A DNA stretch of 64,000 nucleotides from NCBI RefSeq assembly GCF_001602375.1, contig NZ_BCNY01000013.1, forward strand, positions 358,073 to 422,072. Direction: 5' to 3'. Numbering within the stretch: position 1 is the first letter of the stretch; each line of letters begins with the position of its first letter. The translations under genes and the position numbers were made by a program. Shown here one piece after another: positions 8,713-18,052 of the stretch. The stretch comes from Methanoculleus horonobensis. Lineage in GTDB: Archaea > Halobacteriota > Methanomicrobia > Methanomicrobiales > Methanoculleaceae. The notes beneath the pieces were generated by a model that saw only the letters and a program-made list of their open reading frames with translations, ran no database searches and was not told the DNA's origin.

Positions 8713-9419
8713 GAAACTACCACTACGTGTGGCGGATCAGGGATATAATGCCACCCCATGCGGGACGCGAGAGCCTCCATGGCCGGAGCCTCGAGCGCGT
8801 AGTGAGTGGCCTCCAGGCAGGGGATGGGCGACGCACGGACAACGCTGTGCTTCAATTCCGCCGAGAGGAACGCCTCCGCCCCGAGACCGACGGCCTCCCG
8901 GATCAGGTCGGGGTCGAACCCGCTCCCACCCACGACGGCGAGGCGCCGGATCGTTCCCACCTCGCCGTAGACCCGGATCCCTCCGCCCGGAAGTCGGCGG
9001 GCGATCTCTTCCGCGTCGAGGGAGCAGTTGCCGACGAGGCCGGCGGTCATCCGCTCCATTCCGGTGAAACCGAGCCGGGCCGCGAGGACGTCGTTGACGC
9101 CGCCCTCGGCATGGTCGAAGTTCGTGTGCATGACGTAGAGATTCATCTCGGCGGCAAGGAGCGTCCGGAGCAGGCGCGAGGTCGGTCCCCGGACCGCCGT
9201 GACCGGGCTCCAGAGGGGAGTATGATGGACGATCAGCACGTCCGCGCCGGCACGGGCGGCGGCATCCACCACCTTCTGCGTGGCATCGAGCGCACAGCAG
9301 ACGGTTCCGATCTCTTCTCTTCCCTCGACGACGAGGCCGATCCTCCCTGTATCGTACTCCTCGGCCAGTTCGGGCGGGGCAACCTGCTCCAGTGCGGCGA
9401 TGAACCTCTCGATATCCAT
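8709..9419 (-). CDS. Nif3-like dinuclear metal centre protein
   Basis: A 236-residue Nif3/YqfO family protein. Metal-binding features include VHHTPLW near residue 65, MHTNFDHAEGG near 98, and the C-terminal ELKHSV and CLEATHYALEAPAM segments. The family forms a toroidal hexamer; GTP cyclohydrolase-like activity has been proposed, but the true function is unsettled. The ATG at 9419 was chosen because MDIERFIAALE is the typical family start and the longer frame adds an unrelated 48 residues. First gene of a two-gene operon with the SWIM protein. Confidence 0.85.
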   Translation of the reverse strand: MDIERFIAALEQVAPPELAEEYDTGRIGLVVEGREEIGTVCCALDATQKVVDAAARAGADVLIVHHTPLWSPVTAVRGPTSRLLRTLLAAEMNLYVMHTNFDHAEGGVNDVLAARLGFTGMERMTAGLVGNCSLDAEEIARRLPGGGIRVYGEVGTIRRLAVVGGSGFDPDLIREAVGLGAEAFLSAELKHSVVRASPIPCLEATHYALEAPAMEALASRMGWHYIPDPPHVVVVS

Positions 9420-9651
9420 ACAGTACCTCGTATGATTCTCACAAAAATAAAAGGGTGGACGAGAACACCGCCCTGCACTCCCGGCCCGGTTCCTCCCGTC
9501 GAATAAATTTTCGTTTCCCGGGAGGTTTTGGATATTATTCGAGAGCAAACGGGTTATAATCATATAAAGGAGGCGGGCAGGGAATAGATCAAATCGAAAT
9601 AATTATCCCTGAAAAAAACGAGATTCAATCATCGTCTTTCGGAGACAGAAC

Positions 9652-10950
9652 ATGCTGAGACCTCTTATTATCGGAACAATACTCCTCGTTCTCTGCGCCG
9701 GCATCCCCGCCGTTTCCGCACTGGGAGGAGATGAAGGATGGTACCGCGTTCACTGCAACGTGGACGGTGCCGACGTCTACTTTGACGGACAGTACAAAGG
9801 AACCACCTACGGAGGGGCGCTCGACGTCCCGGTCTACACCACCGGGTCGCCCTACAACACCTTCCGGGTAGAGAAGAGCGGCTATCAGTCCTACACCGGC
9901 AGCCTGGCCTCTGACCCCGCAGCCGGGGAAACCGTGGACGTCTACGCGACGCTGCAGCCGGTCGAGACCGCCGGTTCGATCCATGTCACCTCGAGCCCCT
10001 CGGGTTCGGCCGTTTACTTAAACGGGAACTACCGGGGTACTGCACCGCTCACGATCCAGAACCTCGTCCCCGGCACCTACTCGCTTGAAGCCGATCACAC
10101 GGGCTACCAGTCCGATTACGCCACCGTCACGGTCAGGGCGGGGCAGCAGTCGAACGTGCAGTTCACCCTGACCCCGATCGAGCAGTACGGCTCGATCAAG
10201 GTCACCTCCAGCCCGTCGGGTGCATACGTCTACATGGACGGCACCTATAAGGGCAAGACGCCCCTGACGCTCACGAGCGTCTCGGCGAAGAAGCACAACA
10301 TCGAACTCGATCTCTCCGGCTACTACGACTGGATGTCGAGCGTGACCGTGAGCCCCGGCGTGACCAGTTACGTCAACGCCCACCTGACGTCCGTCCCCTC
10401 CGAGACCACCGGCGCCATCGACGTGGTCTCCTACCCGGCAGGCGCGGACGTCTTCCTCGACGACAAGTACCAGGGCAAGACTCCCACGGCAGGAGTGTAT
10501 GCGATCTCGAACGTCGCGGTCGGATCCCATACCGTGAGAGTCGCCCTCTCCGGCTACCTGGACTACACGACGTCGGTCGTCGTCAGCGGAGCGACCACGA
10601 GCCATGTCACCGCGACGCTCCAGCCCGGCCAGCAGCCGACCTCGACGGGCTCGATCTCAGTCACCTCCTCCCCCTCCGGAGCCGAGGTCTACATCGACAA
10701 CGCCTATAAGGGCATCACCCCGCTGAACCTCGACGGCGTTGCCGCCGGCACCCACGCGGTCAGGGTGGCGCTTGCAGGCTACGGCGACTGGTCGACCACC
10801 GTTCAGGTCGGTGCCGGAAGCACCGCCTCGGCCTCGGCCTCGCTCTCGCCCGTGCCGACCCAGGCACCCCACGCGGGCGTGGCTCCCTTCGCCGTGATAG
10901 GCGCGCTCGGCGTCCTCGGACTCCTCGTCGCGCTGCACAGGCGGGACTGA
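9652..10950 (+). CDS. PEGA-domain surface protein
   Basis: A 432-residue secreted protein: signal peptide (residues 1-23, ending near AVSALG), then five PEGA-type beta domains of about 75-80 residues. The later domains share the phrase GSI-V-SSPSGA-VY(L/M/I)-(G/N)-YKG-TPL, and the C-terminus carries a membrane helix followed by RRD. It is therefore a cell-surface, membrane-anchored chain of PEGA modules, common in Methanomicrobiales. The ligand is unknown. A GGAGACAG ribosome site lies 4 bp before the ATG. A T7 tract follows the stop. Confidence 0.9.
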   Translation: MLRPLIIGTILLVLCAGIPAVSALGGDEGWYRVHCNVDGADVYFDGQYKGTTYGGALDVPVYTTGSPYNTFRVEKSGYQSYTGSLASDPAAGETVDVYATLQPVETAGSIHVTSSPSGSAVYLNGNYRGTAPLTIQNLVPGTYSLEADHTGYQSDYATVTVRAGQQSNVQFTLTPIEQYGSIKVTSSPSGAYVYMDGTYKGKTPLTLTSVSAKKHNIELDLSGYYDWMSSVTVSPGVTSYVNAHLTSVPSETTGAIDVVSYPAGADVFLDDKYQGKTPTAGVYAISNVAVGSHTVRVALSGYLDYTTSVVVSGATTSHVTATLQPGQQPTSTGSISVTSSPSGAEVYIDNAYKGITPLNLDGVAAGTHAVRVALAGYGDWSTTVQVGAGSTASASASLSPVPTQAPHAGVAPFAVIGALGVLGLLVALHRRD

Positions 10951-10968
10951 ACCACAAAGAACCCACAC

Positions 10969-10975
10969 TTTTTTT
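10969..10975 (+). terminator. Oligo-T terminator after the PEGA gene
   Basis: Seven Ts begin 18 bp after the stop codon. Archaeal RNA polymerase terminates at such U-tracts without needing a hairpin, and none is evident here. Confidence 0.6.
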
Positions 10976-11058
10976 GGGAGGTGCAAACCTCCCCGGGTTA
11001 TCGCTGCCGGTAGCGCTCATACCCCGACCCGATATTACCTAAAGTAATAATCAACACC

Positions 11059-11066
11059 TATAAATA
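11059..11066 (+). promoter_or_regulatory. TATA box of the homocysteine-biosynthesis operon
   Basis: TATAAATA lies 22 bp before the ATG at 11088. That spacing puts transcription start at or next to the ATG, so the mRNA is probably leaderless or nearly so. Confidence 0.65.
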
Positions 11067-11087
11067 TTCCAAAATGAATATACGTTC

Positions 11088-12596
11088 ATGGAAAAGTCCC
11101 TCGACCTCATCAATGCCCGGATACGCGACGGTACTGCACGAGTGGTTACCGCCGAGGAGATGCCGGGCATCGTCGACGAACTGGGAGAGGAAGGGGCACT
11201 GGCGGAGGTCGACGTCGTCACGACCGGGACGTTCGGGGCAATGTGCTCTACCGGTGCCTTCTTCAACTTCGGGCACGCCGACCCCCCCATCCGGATGGAA
11301 CGCGTCTGGCTCAACGACGTGGAAGCATACGCAGGAATCGCGGCGGTCGACGCCTACCTGGGCGCAACCCAGGAGGCCGACACCAAAGACCGGTTCTACG
11401 GCGGCGCCCACGTCCTCGAGGAACTCGTCGCCGGAGGCACCGTCGAACTGCGGGCGACCTCCCGCGGAACCGACTGCTACCCGCGCCGGAGCATCACGAC
11501 GGAACTGCTGCTCGAGGACATGAACCAGGCGATCATGGTCAACCCGAGGAACTCCTACCAGAGTTACAACGCAGCCTCGAACACCACCGACCGGACGCTC
11601 AACACCTACATGGGGACGCTCCTCCCGCGGTGCGGCAACGTCTCCTACTCCGGCGCAGGAACCCTCTCGCCGCTCGCGAACGACCCCGGCTTCCGGGTCA
11701 TCGGGAGCGGTGTCCCGATCTTCCTTGCCGGGGGAGAGGGCATGATCGTCGGAGAAGGCACCCAGCACTCCGCCGGAGGCGGGTTCGGGACGCTGATGGT
11801 GTCCGGGGACATGAAGCAGATGCGCCAGGAGTTCCTGCGCGCCGCGGTGATGAACGGCTACGGCGTGACGATGTACGTCGGTGTCGGCGTCCCGATACCG
11901 GTGCTCGATACCGGGATTGTCCGGGGCACCGCGGTCCGGGACGAGGATCTCATGACCAATATCATCGATTACGGCACGCCCCGGCGCGACCGGCCGTCGC
12001 TTGCGAAGGTCAGTTACGCCGACCTCAGGAGCGGCTCGGTCGAGCTTGGCGGTGAGACGGTCAGGACGTCGTCGCTCTCCAGTTACCGGCGAGCACGGGC
12101 GGTAGCGACGGAACTCAAGGACTGGATCGAGCGGGGGAAGATGGAACTTGCGCTCCCCACCCGCCGGATCGACACGACGAAGCGTGCGAGGCCGATGCGG
12201 GAGACGGCCGTCACCCCCCGCGTCCGCGACATCATGAACCGGCAGGTGATCAGCATCACGGAGGACGAGGAGATCCGGGTGGCAGCAAAGCGACTCCTCA
12301 AAGACGAGACGAACCACCTCCCGGTTCTCGACGGGAACGGCACGCTGGTCGGGATCATCACCACCTACGACGTCTCGAAGGCGGTGGTGACGGACGGGAA
12401 ACTGCGGCAGGTGAAGGACATCATGACCCGGAAGGTGATCAAGACGACGCCCGACGAGCCGGTGGACGTCGCCGCCCAGAAACTGGAGCAGAACAATATC
12501 AGCGCCCTTCCCGTAGTGGACGCGACGAACCGGGTGGTCGGCATCCTCTCTGCGATCGATCTCGGGAAACTCTTCGGCGGGAGGCGGCGGCGATGA
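11088..12596 (+). CDS. L-aspartate semialdehyde sulfurtransferase (DUF39) with CBS pair
   Basis: A 502-residue protein. Residues 1-370 are the DUF39 domain, which converts aspartate semialdehyde and sulfide to homocysteine in methanogens. Cys53 (FGAMCSTG) and Cys130 (GTDCYPRR) match the two cysteines important in the Methanosarcina enzyme. The conserved VNPRNSYQSYNAASN and GEGTQHS stretches are present. Two CBS domains at about 378-500 (VRDIMNRQV; VKDIMTRKV) are typical of the longer form and probably sense a nucleotide or SAM. The next two genes overlap in ATGA steps, forming a three-gene operon. Confidence 0.92.
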   Translation: MEKSLDLINARIRDGTARVVTAEEMPGIVDELGEEGALAEVDVVTTGTFGAMCSTGAFFNFGHADPPIRMERVWLNDVEAYAGIAAVDAYLGATQEADTKDRFYGGAHVLEELVAGGTVELRATSRGTDCYPRRSITTELLLEDMNQAIMVNPRNSYQSYNAASNTTDRTLNTYMGTLLPRCGNVSYSGAGTLSPLANDPGFRVIGSGVPIFLAGGEGMIVGEGTQHSAGGGFGTLMVSGDMKQMRQEFLRAAVMNGYGVTMYVGVGVPIPVLDTGIVRGTAVRDEDLMTNIIDYGTPRRDRPSLAKVSYADLRSGSVELGGETVRTSSLSSYRRARAVATELKDWIERGKMELALPTRRIDTTKRARPMRETAVTPRVRDIMNRQVISITEDEEIRVAAKRLLKDETNHLPVLDGNGTLVGIITTYDVSKAVVTDGKLRQVKDIMTRKVIKTTPDEPVDVAAQKLEQNNISALPVVDATNRVVGILSAIDLGKLFGGRRRR

Positions 12597-12991
12597 AACT
12601 CCTGCTGATCTTCTCCCGGAAAGGGAAAACGGATCCGGGAAGAGAACCGGTGATCGCGCAGGTGGTGAAGGAGACCGGCGTCCTCATCAACGTCGAGAAG
12701 GCCAACATCGACTCGATGGCCGGCGAAGTGCTGATCGACGTTCCGGACAGAGACGCCGACCTGATCCGGCGGCGCCTCGAGGAGATGGGGGTCACCGTCC
12801 GCGTGATGGAGAATGCCGTCGTCCTCGACGAGGAGGAGTGCATCGACTGCGGGGCGTGCATCGGCGTCTGCCCCCAGGAGGTCTTCTCCTTCGACGCCGA
12901 GTGGCGCCTTTCCGTGAGCGCCGAACGTTGCGTTCTCTGCGGCAAGTGCATCCGGGCGTGCCCGCACGGCGCCCTCTCGCAACAGGGATGA
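12593..12991 (+). CDS. Sulfurtransferase-partner ferredoxin with NIL domain
   Basis: A 132-residue protein: an N-terminal NIL domain (residues 1-75) followed by two [4Fe-4S] motifs, CIDCGACIGVCP and CVLCGKCIRACP. This is the ferredoxin partner of the DUF39 sulfurtransferase, thought to supply reducing power for sulfur transfer. Both its start and its stop overlap neighbouring genes by 4 bp, indicating coupled translation of all three proteins. Confidence 0.93.
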   Translation: MKLLLIFSRKGKTDPGREPVIAQVVKETGVLINVEKANIDSMAGEVLIDVPDRDADLIRRRLEEMGVTVRVMENAVVLDEEECIDCGACIGVCPQEVFSFDAEWRLSVSAERCVLCGKCIRACPHGALSQQG

Positions 12992-13719
12992 TCCGGGAGC
13001 ACTTCGAGTTCCGGCAGACGATCACGACGATCCTCGCGGACGATCCCCTGCATATCGAGGCGGCGAAATCCGGGATGCTCACCGCCCGGCGGGAGGTCGA
13101 GCGGCAGATCGCCGGCGACCCCTATTTTTCGGCAACGCTCGAGCCGTATACTCCAAAAAACCCTGCTAACGTCCCGGCCAGCATGGCCCGGGCCGCTGCG
13201 GAGGCCGGGGTCGGGCCGATGGCGGCGGTGGCGGGCGCCATAGCCCGGGCGGGGGTGGAGGCGATGGTCGAGGCCGGCGCGGCGTTCGGCCTGGTCGACA
13301 ACGGGGGCGACATCGCTCTCGTGAACGACCGCGAGGTGACGATCGGCATCTATGCGGGCGGATCACCGTTGAGCGGACGATTTGCGTTCCGGGTTCCTCC
13401 GGGCGAGGAGATCCTCGGCATCTGCACCTCGTCGGCGACGGTGGGCCCGTCGATCAGTTTCGGCACCGCCGACGCCGTGACGGTCTTTGCCCCCGACGTC
13501 GCCGCCGCGGACGCATGGGCGACGGCGATCTGCAACAGGATCACGGCCGACGACACCTCCGTCCTCGACGACCTTCCGGGAAGAGGTATCCGGGGCGTGC
13601 TCGCCGTCATCGGCGATGCAGTCGTCCGATGGGGAGACCTCCCGCCGATCGTCCGGGCAAGGGTGGACGAACGACTGATCACCGCCGGCAGCGACTGGCA
13701 GTATTATGGCAGGAGCTGA
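12988..13719 (+). CDS. UPF0280 family protein
   Basis: A 243-residue protein of the UPF0280 family, distantly related to ApbE-type flavin transferases. Recognisable stretches are ASMARAAAEAGVGPMAAVAGA, GLVDNGGDIAL and GICTSSATVGPS; the VDNGGDI loop is the ApbE-like signature. The ATG at 12988 sits inside the ferredoxin stop, so the longer frame from 12838 is rejected. Its place in the homocysteine operon suggests a role in sulfur transfer or in maturing the partner. That role is inference. Confidence 0.88.
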   Translation: MIREHFEFRQTITTILADDPLHIEAAKSGMLTARREVERQIAGDPYFSATLEPYTPKNPANVPASMARAAAEAGVGPMAAVAGAIARAGVEAMVEAGAAFGLVDNGGDIALVNDREVTIGIYAGGSPLSGRFAFRVPPGEEILGICTSSATVGPSISFGTADAVTVFAPDVAAADAWATAICNRITADDTSVLDDLPGRGIRGVLAVIGDAVVRWGDLPPIVRARVDERLITAGSDWQYYGRS

Positions 13720-13738
13720 AGAAACCCGCAGGGTTTCT
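13720..13738. terminator. Hairpin between convergent genes
   Basis: AGAAACC and GGTTTCT form a perfect 7-bp stem around a 5-nt loop, immediately after the UPF0280 stop and facing the convergent hypothetical gene. It could serve both directions. Confidence 0.45.
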
Positions 13739-13787
13739 GGCCGATCGCCGGTCTAGTGCGGGTTTCAGTTCGCACGAAGCCGACGCA

Positions 13788-14180
13788 TCAGAGGCACTCC
13801 TCTATGTAGCGGGCAATCTCCGCGTATGCTCCCGCGCCGCTGAACCGTGCGAGCGTCCTCTCCCCGTCGGTGAGGAGAACGACGGGCTTCCCGCCTTCCA
13901 TCAGAAAGATCACCTCGTAGAGGTCGACCTCGTCGATGACGAGCCCCCGTGCGAGGTCGGACGCCGCGTGAAGTTGCAGCCGCTCCATCGTCAGTTCGTC
14001 CGGCGTCTCCCGGAAGTAGTAGTAAAAGACCTGATATGCATTGAGGAGGTCGGAGGAGAGCAGCGCCTCCCGCGTCTCGTCATCAAGCGTATCCAGTATC
14101 TTCGCGAGAAGCTCTTCGTCGTCGTCGCTTGCCTCAAAGAGGCTCTCGGCAAGTTCCGCCAGTTCCTTATAATCGACCAT
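13788..14180 (-). CDS. Conserved-looking acidic hypothetical protein
   Basis: A 130-residue acidic, mostly helical protein; I do not recognise a family. It has an N-terminal Asp/Glu-rich helix pair (LFEASDDDEELLAKIL), a YQVFYYYFRETPDEL segment and a C-terminal part that looks like a small alpha/beta domain (VDLYEVIFLMEGGKPVVLLTDGE). No signal peptide or membrane segment. It is divergent from the winged-helix gene at 14297. Codon use is like its neighbours, so it is probably a real gene. Confidence 0.65.
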   Translation of the reverse strand: MVDYKELAELAESLFEASDDDEELLAKILDTLDDETREALLSSDLLNAYQVFYYYFRETPDELTMERLQLHAASDLARGLVIDEVDLYEVIFLMEGGKPVVLLTDGERTLARFSGAGAYAEIARYIEECL

Positions 14181-14296
14181 ACCCGATTTCCACCTGCAGA
14201 TCCAATCTCTCGCACCGGCAAACCGCGCCGATAACGGCCGGCAGAGCCGGAACGGTGCAATAAACTATATCGGTCTCCCCGGAAAAAAGAATAGGT

Positions 14297-14578
14297 GTGC
14301 GTGAGGAAGATCTGGACTGGGCCGTATACCACCGGATTCCCGAAACCGGCGATATCACGGTCGAAGACCTGGTAGAAACCACCGGATTCGAGTCCGGTGC
14401 GGTGACGGCATCGCTCGAGCGTCTCGAACATCATCTTCTCATCAGAAAGTCGGGGGAGACGGTGCGCCTCCTCTCCATCCAGGAGTCGCTGATCGAGTGC
14501 CAGTGCCGCCATACCAGAGAAGACCTGCCGTTTGTCATCGAGAACGGCGTCATCCGGGCGAAGGGGAGAGAGGAGTGA
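14297..14578 (+). CDS. Small winged-helix protein upstream of aTrm56
   Basis: A 93-residue protein starting at GTG. Residues about 15-60 form a winged helix ([40 protein letters not shown]). The C-terminal part has CQCRHTRED, too few cysteines for a finger. The stop lies 5 bp before the aTrm56 ATG, so it heads a three-gene operon. A DNA-binding or RNA-binding role is possible; nothing shows the target. Confidence 0.75.
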   Translation: MREEDLDWAVYHRIPETGDITVEDLVETTGFESGAVTASLERLEHHLLIRKSGETVRLLSIQESLIECQCRHTREDLPFVIENGVIRAKGREE

Positions 14579-14583
14579 GCGGC

Positions 14584-15108
14584 ATGCCCGAAGTAGCCGT
14601 GCTCCGGATAGGCCACCGGCCCGAACGCGACCAGAGGGTGACGACCCACGTCGGGCTCGCGGCGCGGGCGCTCGGTGCCCGGGGGATGTACCTCGCCGCA
14701 GACGATCCCGGTGTCGCTCTGAGCATAACGGACGTGGCAGACCGGTGGGGAGGAGACTTCTTCATCGAGAACGACGTCAAGTGGCGGCGGTGTATCCAGG
14801 ACTGGAAGGCCGCCGGCGGCAAGGTCGCCCACCTCACGATGTACGGGCTCCGGATGACCGACGTCATCGACGATATCCGCACAGAGGAGCGGGTGCTCGT
14901 CGTGGTGGGGGCGGAGAAGGTGCCGGGCGACATCTACGGGCTCGCCGACTACAACGTCTCGGTGACCACCCAGCCCCACTCGGAGATATCGAGTCTCGCC
15001 CTCTTCCTCGACCACCTCTTCGAGGGAAAGGAACTCAACCGGGAGTACCCGGACGCGAAGATCCGGATCGAGCCGACCAAGGTCGGAAAGAAGACGGTGG
15101 AGCGGTGA
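14584..15108 (+). CDS. tRNA (cytidine-56-2'-O)-methyltransferase, aTrm56
   Basis: A 174-residue archaeal SPOUT methyltransferase that methylates C56 in the T-loop of tRNA. Motifs match the family: [20 protein letters not shown] at the N-terminus, [31 protein letters not shown] and the knot-region [19 protein letters not shown]. The ATG at 14584 gives the conserved [12 protein letters not shown] start. The GTGA overlap at 15105 couples it to the ATP-grasp gene. Confidence 0.93.
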   Translation: MPEVAVLRIGHRPERDQRVTTHVGLAARALGARGMYLAADDPGVALSITDVADRWGGDFFIENDVKWRRCIQDWKAAGGKVAHLTMYGLRMTDVIDDIRTEERVLVVVGAEKVPGDIYGLADYNVSVTTQPHSEISSLALFLDHLFEGKELNREYPDAKIRIEPTKVGKKTVER

Positions 15109-16178
15109 GGGGCCGGGTTCTGGTTGCAGGGTTCGCCACGCGGCACGTGGCGCAGTCGGCCCGCCGGGCCGGCTACACGGTCTACGCCGTCGACCACTTC
15201 TGCGACCAGGATCTCGGCTGGTACACGGAGGACTGCATCTCGTTCGACGAACTCGACGAACTCCCGGAGAAGATCGCCGAATTCGCCATCCGCCACCCGG
15301 TCGACGCGCTGGTCGTCGCTTCTGGTGCCGAGACCGTCGGGACGGCGATCCCGCTCTGCGGCACGCCGCCCGCGAAGGTGGAGCGGTTCCTCGACAAACT
15401 TGAGATCCAGCGGTTCTTCGAGGGGCTGGACGTGCCGGTTCCGCCGCTTGCGGAAGGCGACCGCTACCCGGCGATGGTCAAGCCGCGCCGGGGAGCGGGA
15501 GGATGGAGGAACGCGGTCGTGAGAGCGGAGGAAGAACTCCGCCGGTGGGAGGAGGCCTGGCCGGACGTGCCCTATATCGCGCAGGCCCTCGTCGACGGGA
15601 TTCCGTCGAGCGTCTCCTGCGTCGCGGACGGCCGACGTGCGCGGGCGATCGCGGTCAACCGCCAGATCCTCCGGGGCGGGGGGGAATCCGCGCACGGGTT
15701 TGCCGGGTCGCTCACCCCGTTCTCCCATCCCCTTGCCGGGGAGATGATCGCGGCGGCGGAGCGGATTGCCGCTGCAAGCGGGTGCGTGGGATCGGTCGGG
15801 ATCGATTTTGTCGCGGGAGAGAAGCCCTGGGCGATCGAGATCAACCCCCGGTTCCAGGCCACCCTGGACACCGTCGAGATGGCGACCCAGAAGAGCGTCT
15901 TTGCCATGCATATGAACGCCTGCCGCGGGGTGATCCCGGCAGCGGTGCCCGCGCCGCGGCAGGTCGCGATCAGGCGGATCCTCTTTGCCGACCGGGACAT
16001 GCGGCTTGACGCCGACCTCTCGAACCTTGCGCCCCGCGTCGCCGATATCCCCTGGCCCGGAACCGAGTTCGAGGAGGGGCACGCCGTCGCGAGCGTCTAC
16101 GGCTGCGGCGCAACAGAAGAGGAGGCGTATGCCGACCTCGAGAGGAACACCGCGGCCGTCCGAAGGCTGATCGGGTGA
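15105..16178 (+). CDS. ATP-grasp carboligase-like protein (COG2232 type)
   Basis: A 357-residue protein starting at GTG within the aTrm56 stop. The first 90 residues are a Rossmann-like pre-ATP-grasp part ([21 protein letters not shown]). The ATP-grasp core follows: [13 protein letters not shown] for phosphate binding, [20 protein letters not shown], and [20 protein letters not shown], which supplies the Mg-binding Glu and Asn. ATP-grasp enzymes join a carboxylate to an amine or thiol through an acyl-phosphate. The substrate is unknown; pairing with a tRNA methylase does not settle it. Confidence 0.85.
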   Translation: MRGRVLVAGFATRHVAQSARRAGYTVYAVDHFCDQDLGWYTEDCISFDELDELPEKIAEFAIRHPVDALVVASGAETVGTAIPLCGTPPAKVERFLDKLEIQRFFEGLDVPVPPLAEGDRYPAMVKPRRGAGGWRNAVVRAEEELRRWEEAWPDVPYIAQALVDGIPSSVSCVADGRRARAIAVNRQILRGGGESAHGFAGSLTPFSHPLAGEMIAAAERIAAASGCVGSVGIDFVAGEKPWAIEINPRFQATLDTVEMATQKSVFAMHMNACRGVIPAAVPAPRQVAIRRILFADRDMRLDADLSNLAPRVADIPWPGTEFEEGHAVASVYGCGATEEEAYADLERNTAAVRRLIG

Positions 16179-16249
16179 TGAGCCTGCCGCCCGAGGACGG
16201 GAAAAGTGAATTAAAGGTTAAGAGCAGAGTATGGTAGACATCGATGCAG

Positions 16250-16257
16250 TATATATA
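16250..16257 (+). promoter_or_regulatory. TATA box upstream of tfe
   Basis: A TATATATA-like core inside the palindrome agtatatatact lies about 40 bp before the ATG of tfe, with an AGGAGAG ribosome site (16281-16287) between them. This gives a leadered mRNA. Confidence 0.55.
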
Positions 16258-16295
16258 CTCTTATACGTTTATCCAATTACAGGAGAGATTTGACC

Positions 16296-16817
16296 ATGGT
16301 ATCCGTCACTGAACTGTTGAACGATCCGGCGATCAACGCCTATGTCCTGCGCATGATCGGGGAAGAGGGAATCGAACTTCTCAGACGGTTCCCCGAAGGA
16401 GGAGAGCACAGTGACGAGGAACTTGCCGAGATGACCGGGGTCAACCTCAACACCGTCCGTCACACCCTTTATACGCTCTATGAGAGGCGCCTCGCCGAGT
16501 ACCGGCGGCTGAAGAACACCGAGACCGGCTGGCTCACCTACCTCTGGCACCTCCGCCTCGACCGCGTCCACGACGTGCTCGAAGAGCAGGTCCGGGACGT
16601 GCTCGAACACCTCGACACCCGGCTCGCCTACGAGGAGAAGAACGACTTTTACATGTGCAAGAACTGCAGCGTCGTCTACACCTTCACGGATGCGGCGAAC
16701 TGGAACTTCGAGTGTCCGAACTGCGAGGAGATGCTCGAACATTTCGACAACGAGCTCATCGCCGTCGCTCTCAGGAAGAGAATCGACAGGATCAAGGAGA
16801 GCCTCGGGAGTGCGTGA
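16296..16817 (+). CDS. tfe: Transcription factor E alpha subunit (TFE-alpha)
   Basis: A 173-residue protein that assists promoter opening with TBP, TFB and RNA polymerase. It has an N-terminal winged helix (residues about 10-85, with [23 protein letters not shown]). It is followed by a coiled linker and a zinc ribbon ([24 protein letters not shown]). ATG 16296 is preferred over the in-frame TTG at 16290 because AGGAGAG lies 8 bp before it. The HD-domain gene overlaps its end by 8 bp. Confidence 0.95.
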   Translation: MVSVTELLNDPAINAYVLRMIGEEGIELLRRFPEGGEHSDEELAEMTGVNLNTVRHTLYTLYERRLAEYRRLKNTETGWLTYLWHLRLDRVHDVLEEQVRDVLEHLDTRLAYEEKNDFYMCKNCSVVYTFTDAANWNFECPNCEEMLEHFDNELIAVALRKRIDRIKESLGSA

Positions 16818-17295
16818 AGAGGACTGCATCGGTCTTCTCAGGCGGGCGGGGTGTTCCGACGGGGTCATCGCACACTGCCGGGCGGTGCGCGACCTTGCGC
16901 TCGCCTACGCGTCCGATCCCCTCGTAAACCGCGACCTGGTCGAGACCGGCGCCCTCCTCCACGATATCGGCCGGGGGGTGACGCACGACCTCTGCCACGC
17001 CGAAGCAGGCGGCGAGATATGCCGGTCGTTCGGTCTTGACGAAGCGGTCGCCGCCATCGTCGAGCGGCACATCGGGGCCGGGCTGACGGCCGACGAGTCT
17101 TCGCTGCTGGGTCTTGCCCCGCGCGACTGCATGCCCCGGACGCTCGAGGAGAAGATCGTCGCCCACGCGGACAACCTGGTGAAGGGAACCCGCGCCATCG
17201 TGCTCGAAGAGCGGCTGCAGCACGCAATCGACCTCCCGCGCAGGCAGAGGAAGCGGATTCGCCGGCTTGCGCAGGAGATGGAACTCTTCAGATGA
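16810..17295 (+). CDS. HD-domain phosphohydrolase
   Basis: A 161-residue protein starting at GTG inside the end of tfe. HD-fold motifs: [11 protein letters not shown], the metal-binding [28 protein letters not shown] and [16 protein letters not shown]. This matches a methanogen and archaeal family of small HDIG-like proteins of unknown substrate (probably nucleotide or phosphate monoester). Converges with the ACT-domain gene, overlapping by 8 bp. Confidence 0.85.
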   Translation: MREEDCIGLLRRAGCSDGVIAHCRAVRDLALAYASDPLVNRDLVETGALLHDIGRGVTHDLCHAEAGGEICRSFGLDEAVAAIVERHIGAGLTADESSLLGLAPRDCMPRTLEEKIVAHADNLVKGTRAIVLEERLQHAIDLPRRQRKRIRRLAQEMELFR

Positions 17296-17791
17296 CCAGC
17301 CGGTTTACCTGCGGGAGCGCCCGCATCTCTTCGTAGACCGATGCCGGGATCCGCGGTTCGTCGACGATCATCACGAGTTTCGGCTCCTCCGCGAGGTAAG
17401 GGTCGGTGACGAAGATCTGGCGGATGGAGAGGTTGTGCTCGACGAGGACTTCCACCGCCGCGCCGACGATCCCTTTCTGCTGCGCGTCCTTCGGGTAGAG
17501 CGTGATGACCGAGAGGCCGAGAGCCTCGGCGACCCGGGTGAGGTCGGGGGCGGCGCGCATCCGGAGGAAGACCTCGCGCAGTTCGGGGTTCTCGAGGATG
17601 CGGCGGGCGGTGGCGTCGACGACTCTCCGGTCGGTCTCGATCGCCCTGCCGATGTGCGTCGCGGGGATCTCGATCCCGTTGCAGACGATGCGCCCCTCTT
17701 CGTTGATGCCGAACCCGTTCTCCAACAGGAACCGGACTACCCTGCCCTGGGACGGCGAATCGGCAAACTCCCGTGAGATGTCAGCCCACAT
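17288..17791 (-). CDS. ACT-domain regulator of amino acid metabolism (COG2150 type)
   Basis: A 167-residue protein. The N-terminal half looks like a DNA-binding helix bundle (SPSQGRVVRFLLENGFGINEE). The C-terminal half is an ACT domain (about 90-167: VAEALGLSVITLYPKDAQQKGIVGAAVEVLVEHNLSIRQI). ACT domains bind amino acids, so it is probably a feedback regulator; the ligand is unknown. ATG 17791 was chosen over 17824 because the extra 11 residues are not family-like. Confidence 0.8.
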   Translation of the reverse strand: MWADISREFADSPSQGRVVRFLLENGFGINEEGRIVCNGIEIPATHIGRAIETDRRVVDATARRILENPELREVFLRMRAAPDLTRVAEALGLSVITLYPKDAQQKGIVGAAVEVLVEHNLSIRQIFVTDPYLAEEPKLVMIVDEPRIPASVYEEMRALPQVNRLVI

Positions 17792-17968
17792 GCGGGAGCG
17801 TTGGAACTGGACGCATAAATACACATCGAAGGCGGTTCCGGTGCGCTGGGGTACAGGTATCGCAGGAGGGATCCGCCCAAACAGTTCCCTGTCCCGCGCC
17901 CGCGGAAGCCCGGGTTCCGGCAGAGCAACCTATTTTATGTTGCAGCGCATTGTATAGAGAAGAACAGG

Positions 17969-18052
17969 CGAGGGTTGCCAAGCCAGGTCAAAGGCGCCAG
18001 GTTGAGGGCCTGGTCTCGTAGGAGTTCGTGAGTTCGAATCTCACCCCTCGCA
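17969..18052 (+). tRNA. tRNA-Leu(GAG)
   Basis: An 84-nt class II tRNA. The acceptor stem pairs GCGAGGG with CCCTCGC and ends with discriminator A; CCA is not encoded. The anticodon stem is CCAGG/CCTGG around TTGAGGG, giving anticodon GAG (reads CUC/CUU). A long variable arm (TCTCGTAGGAG) and a T-arm GTGAGTTCGAATCTCAC are present. No intron. A TTGTATAGA TATA-like box lies upstream at about 17951. Confidence 0.95.
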
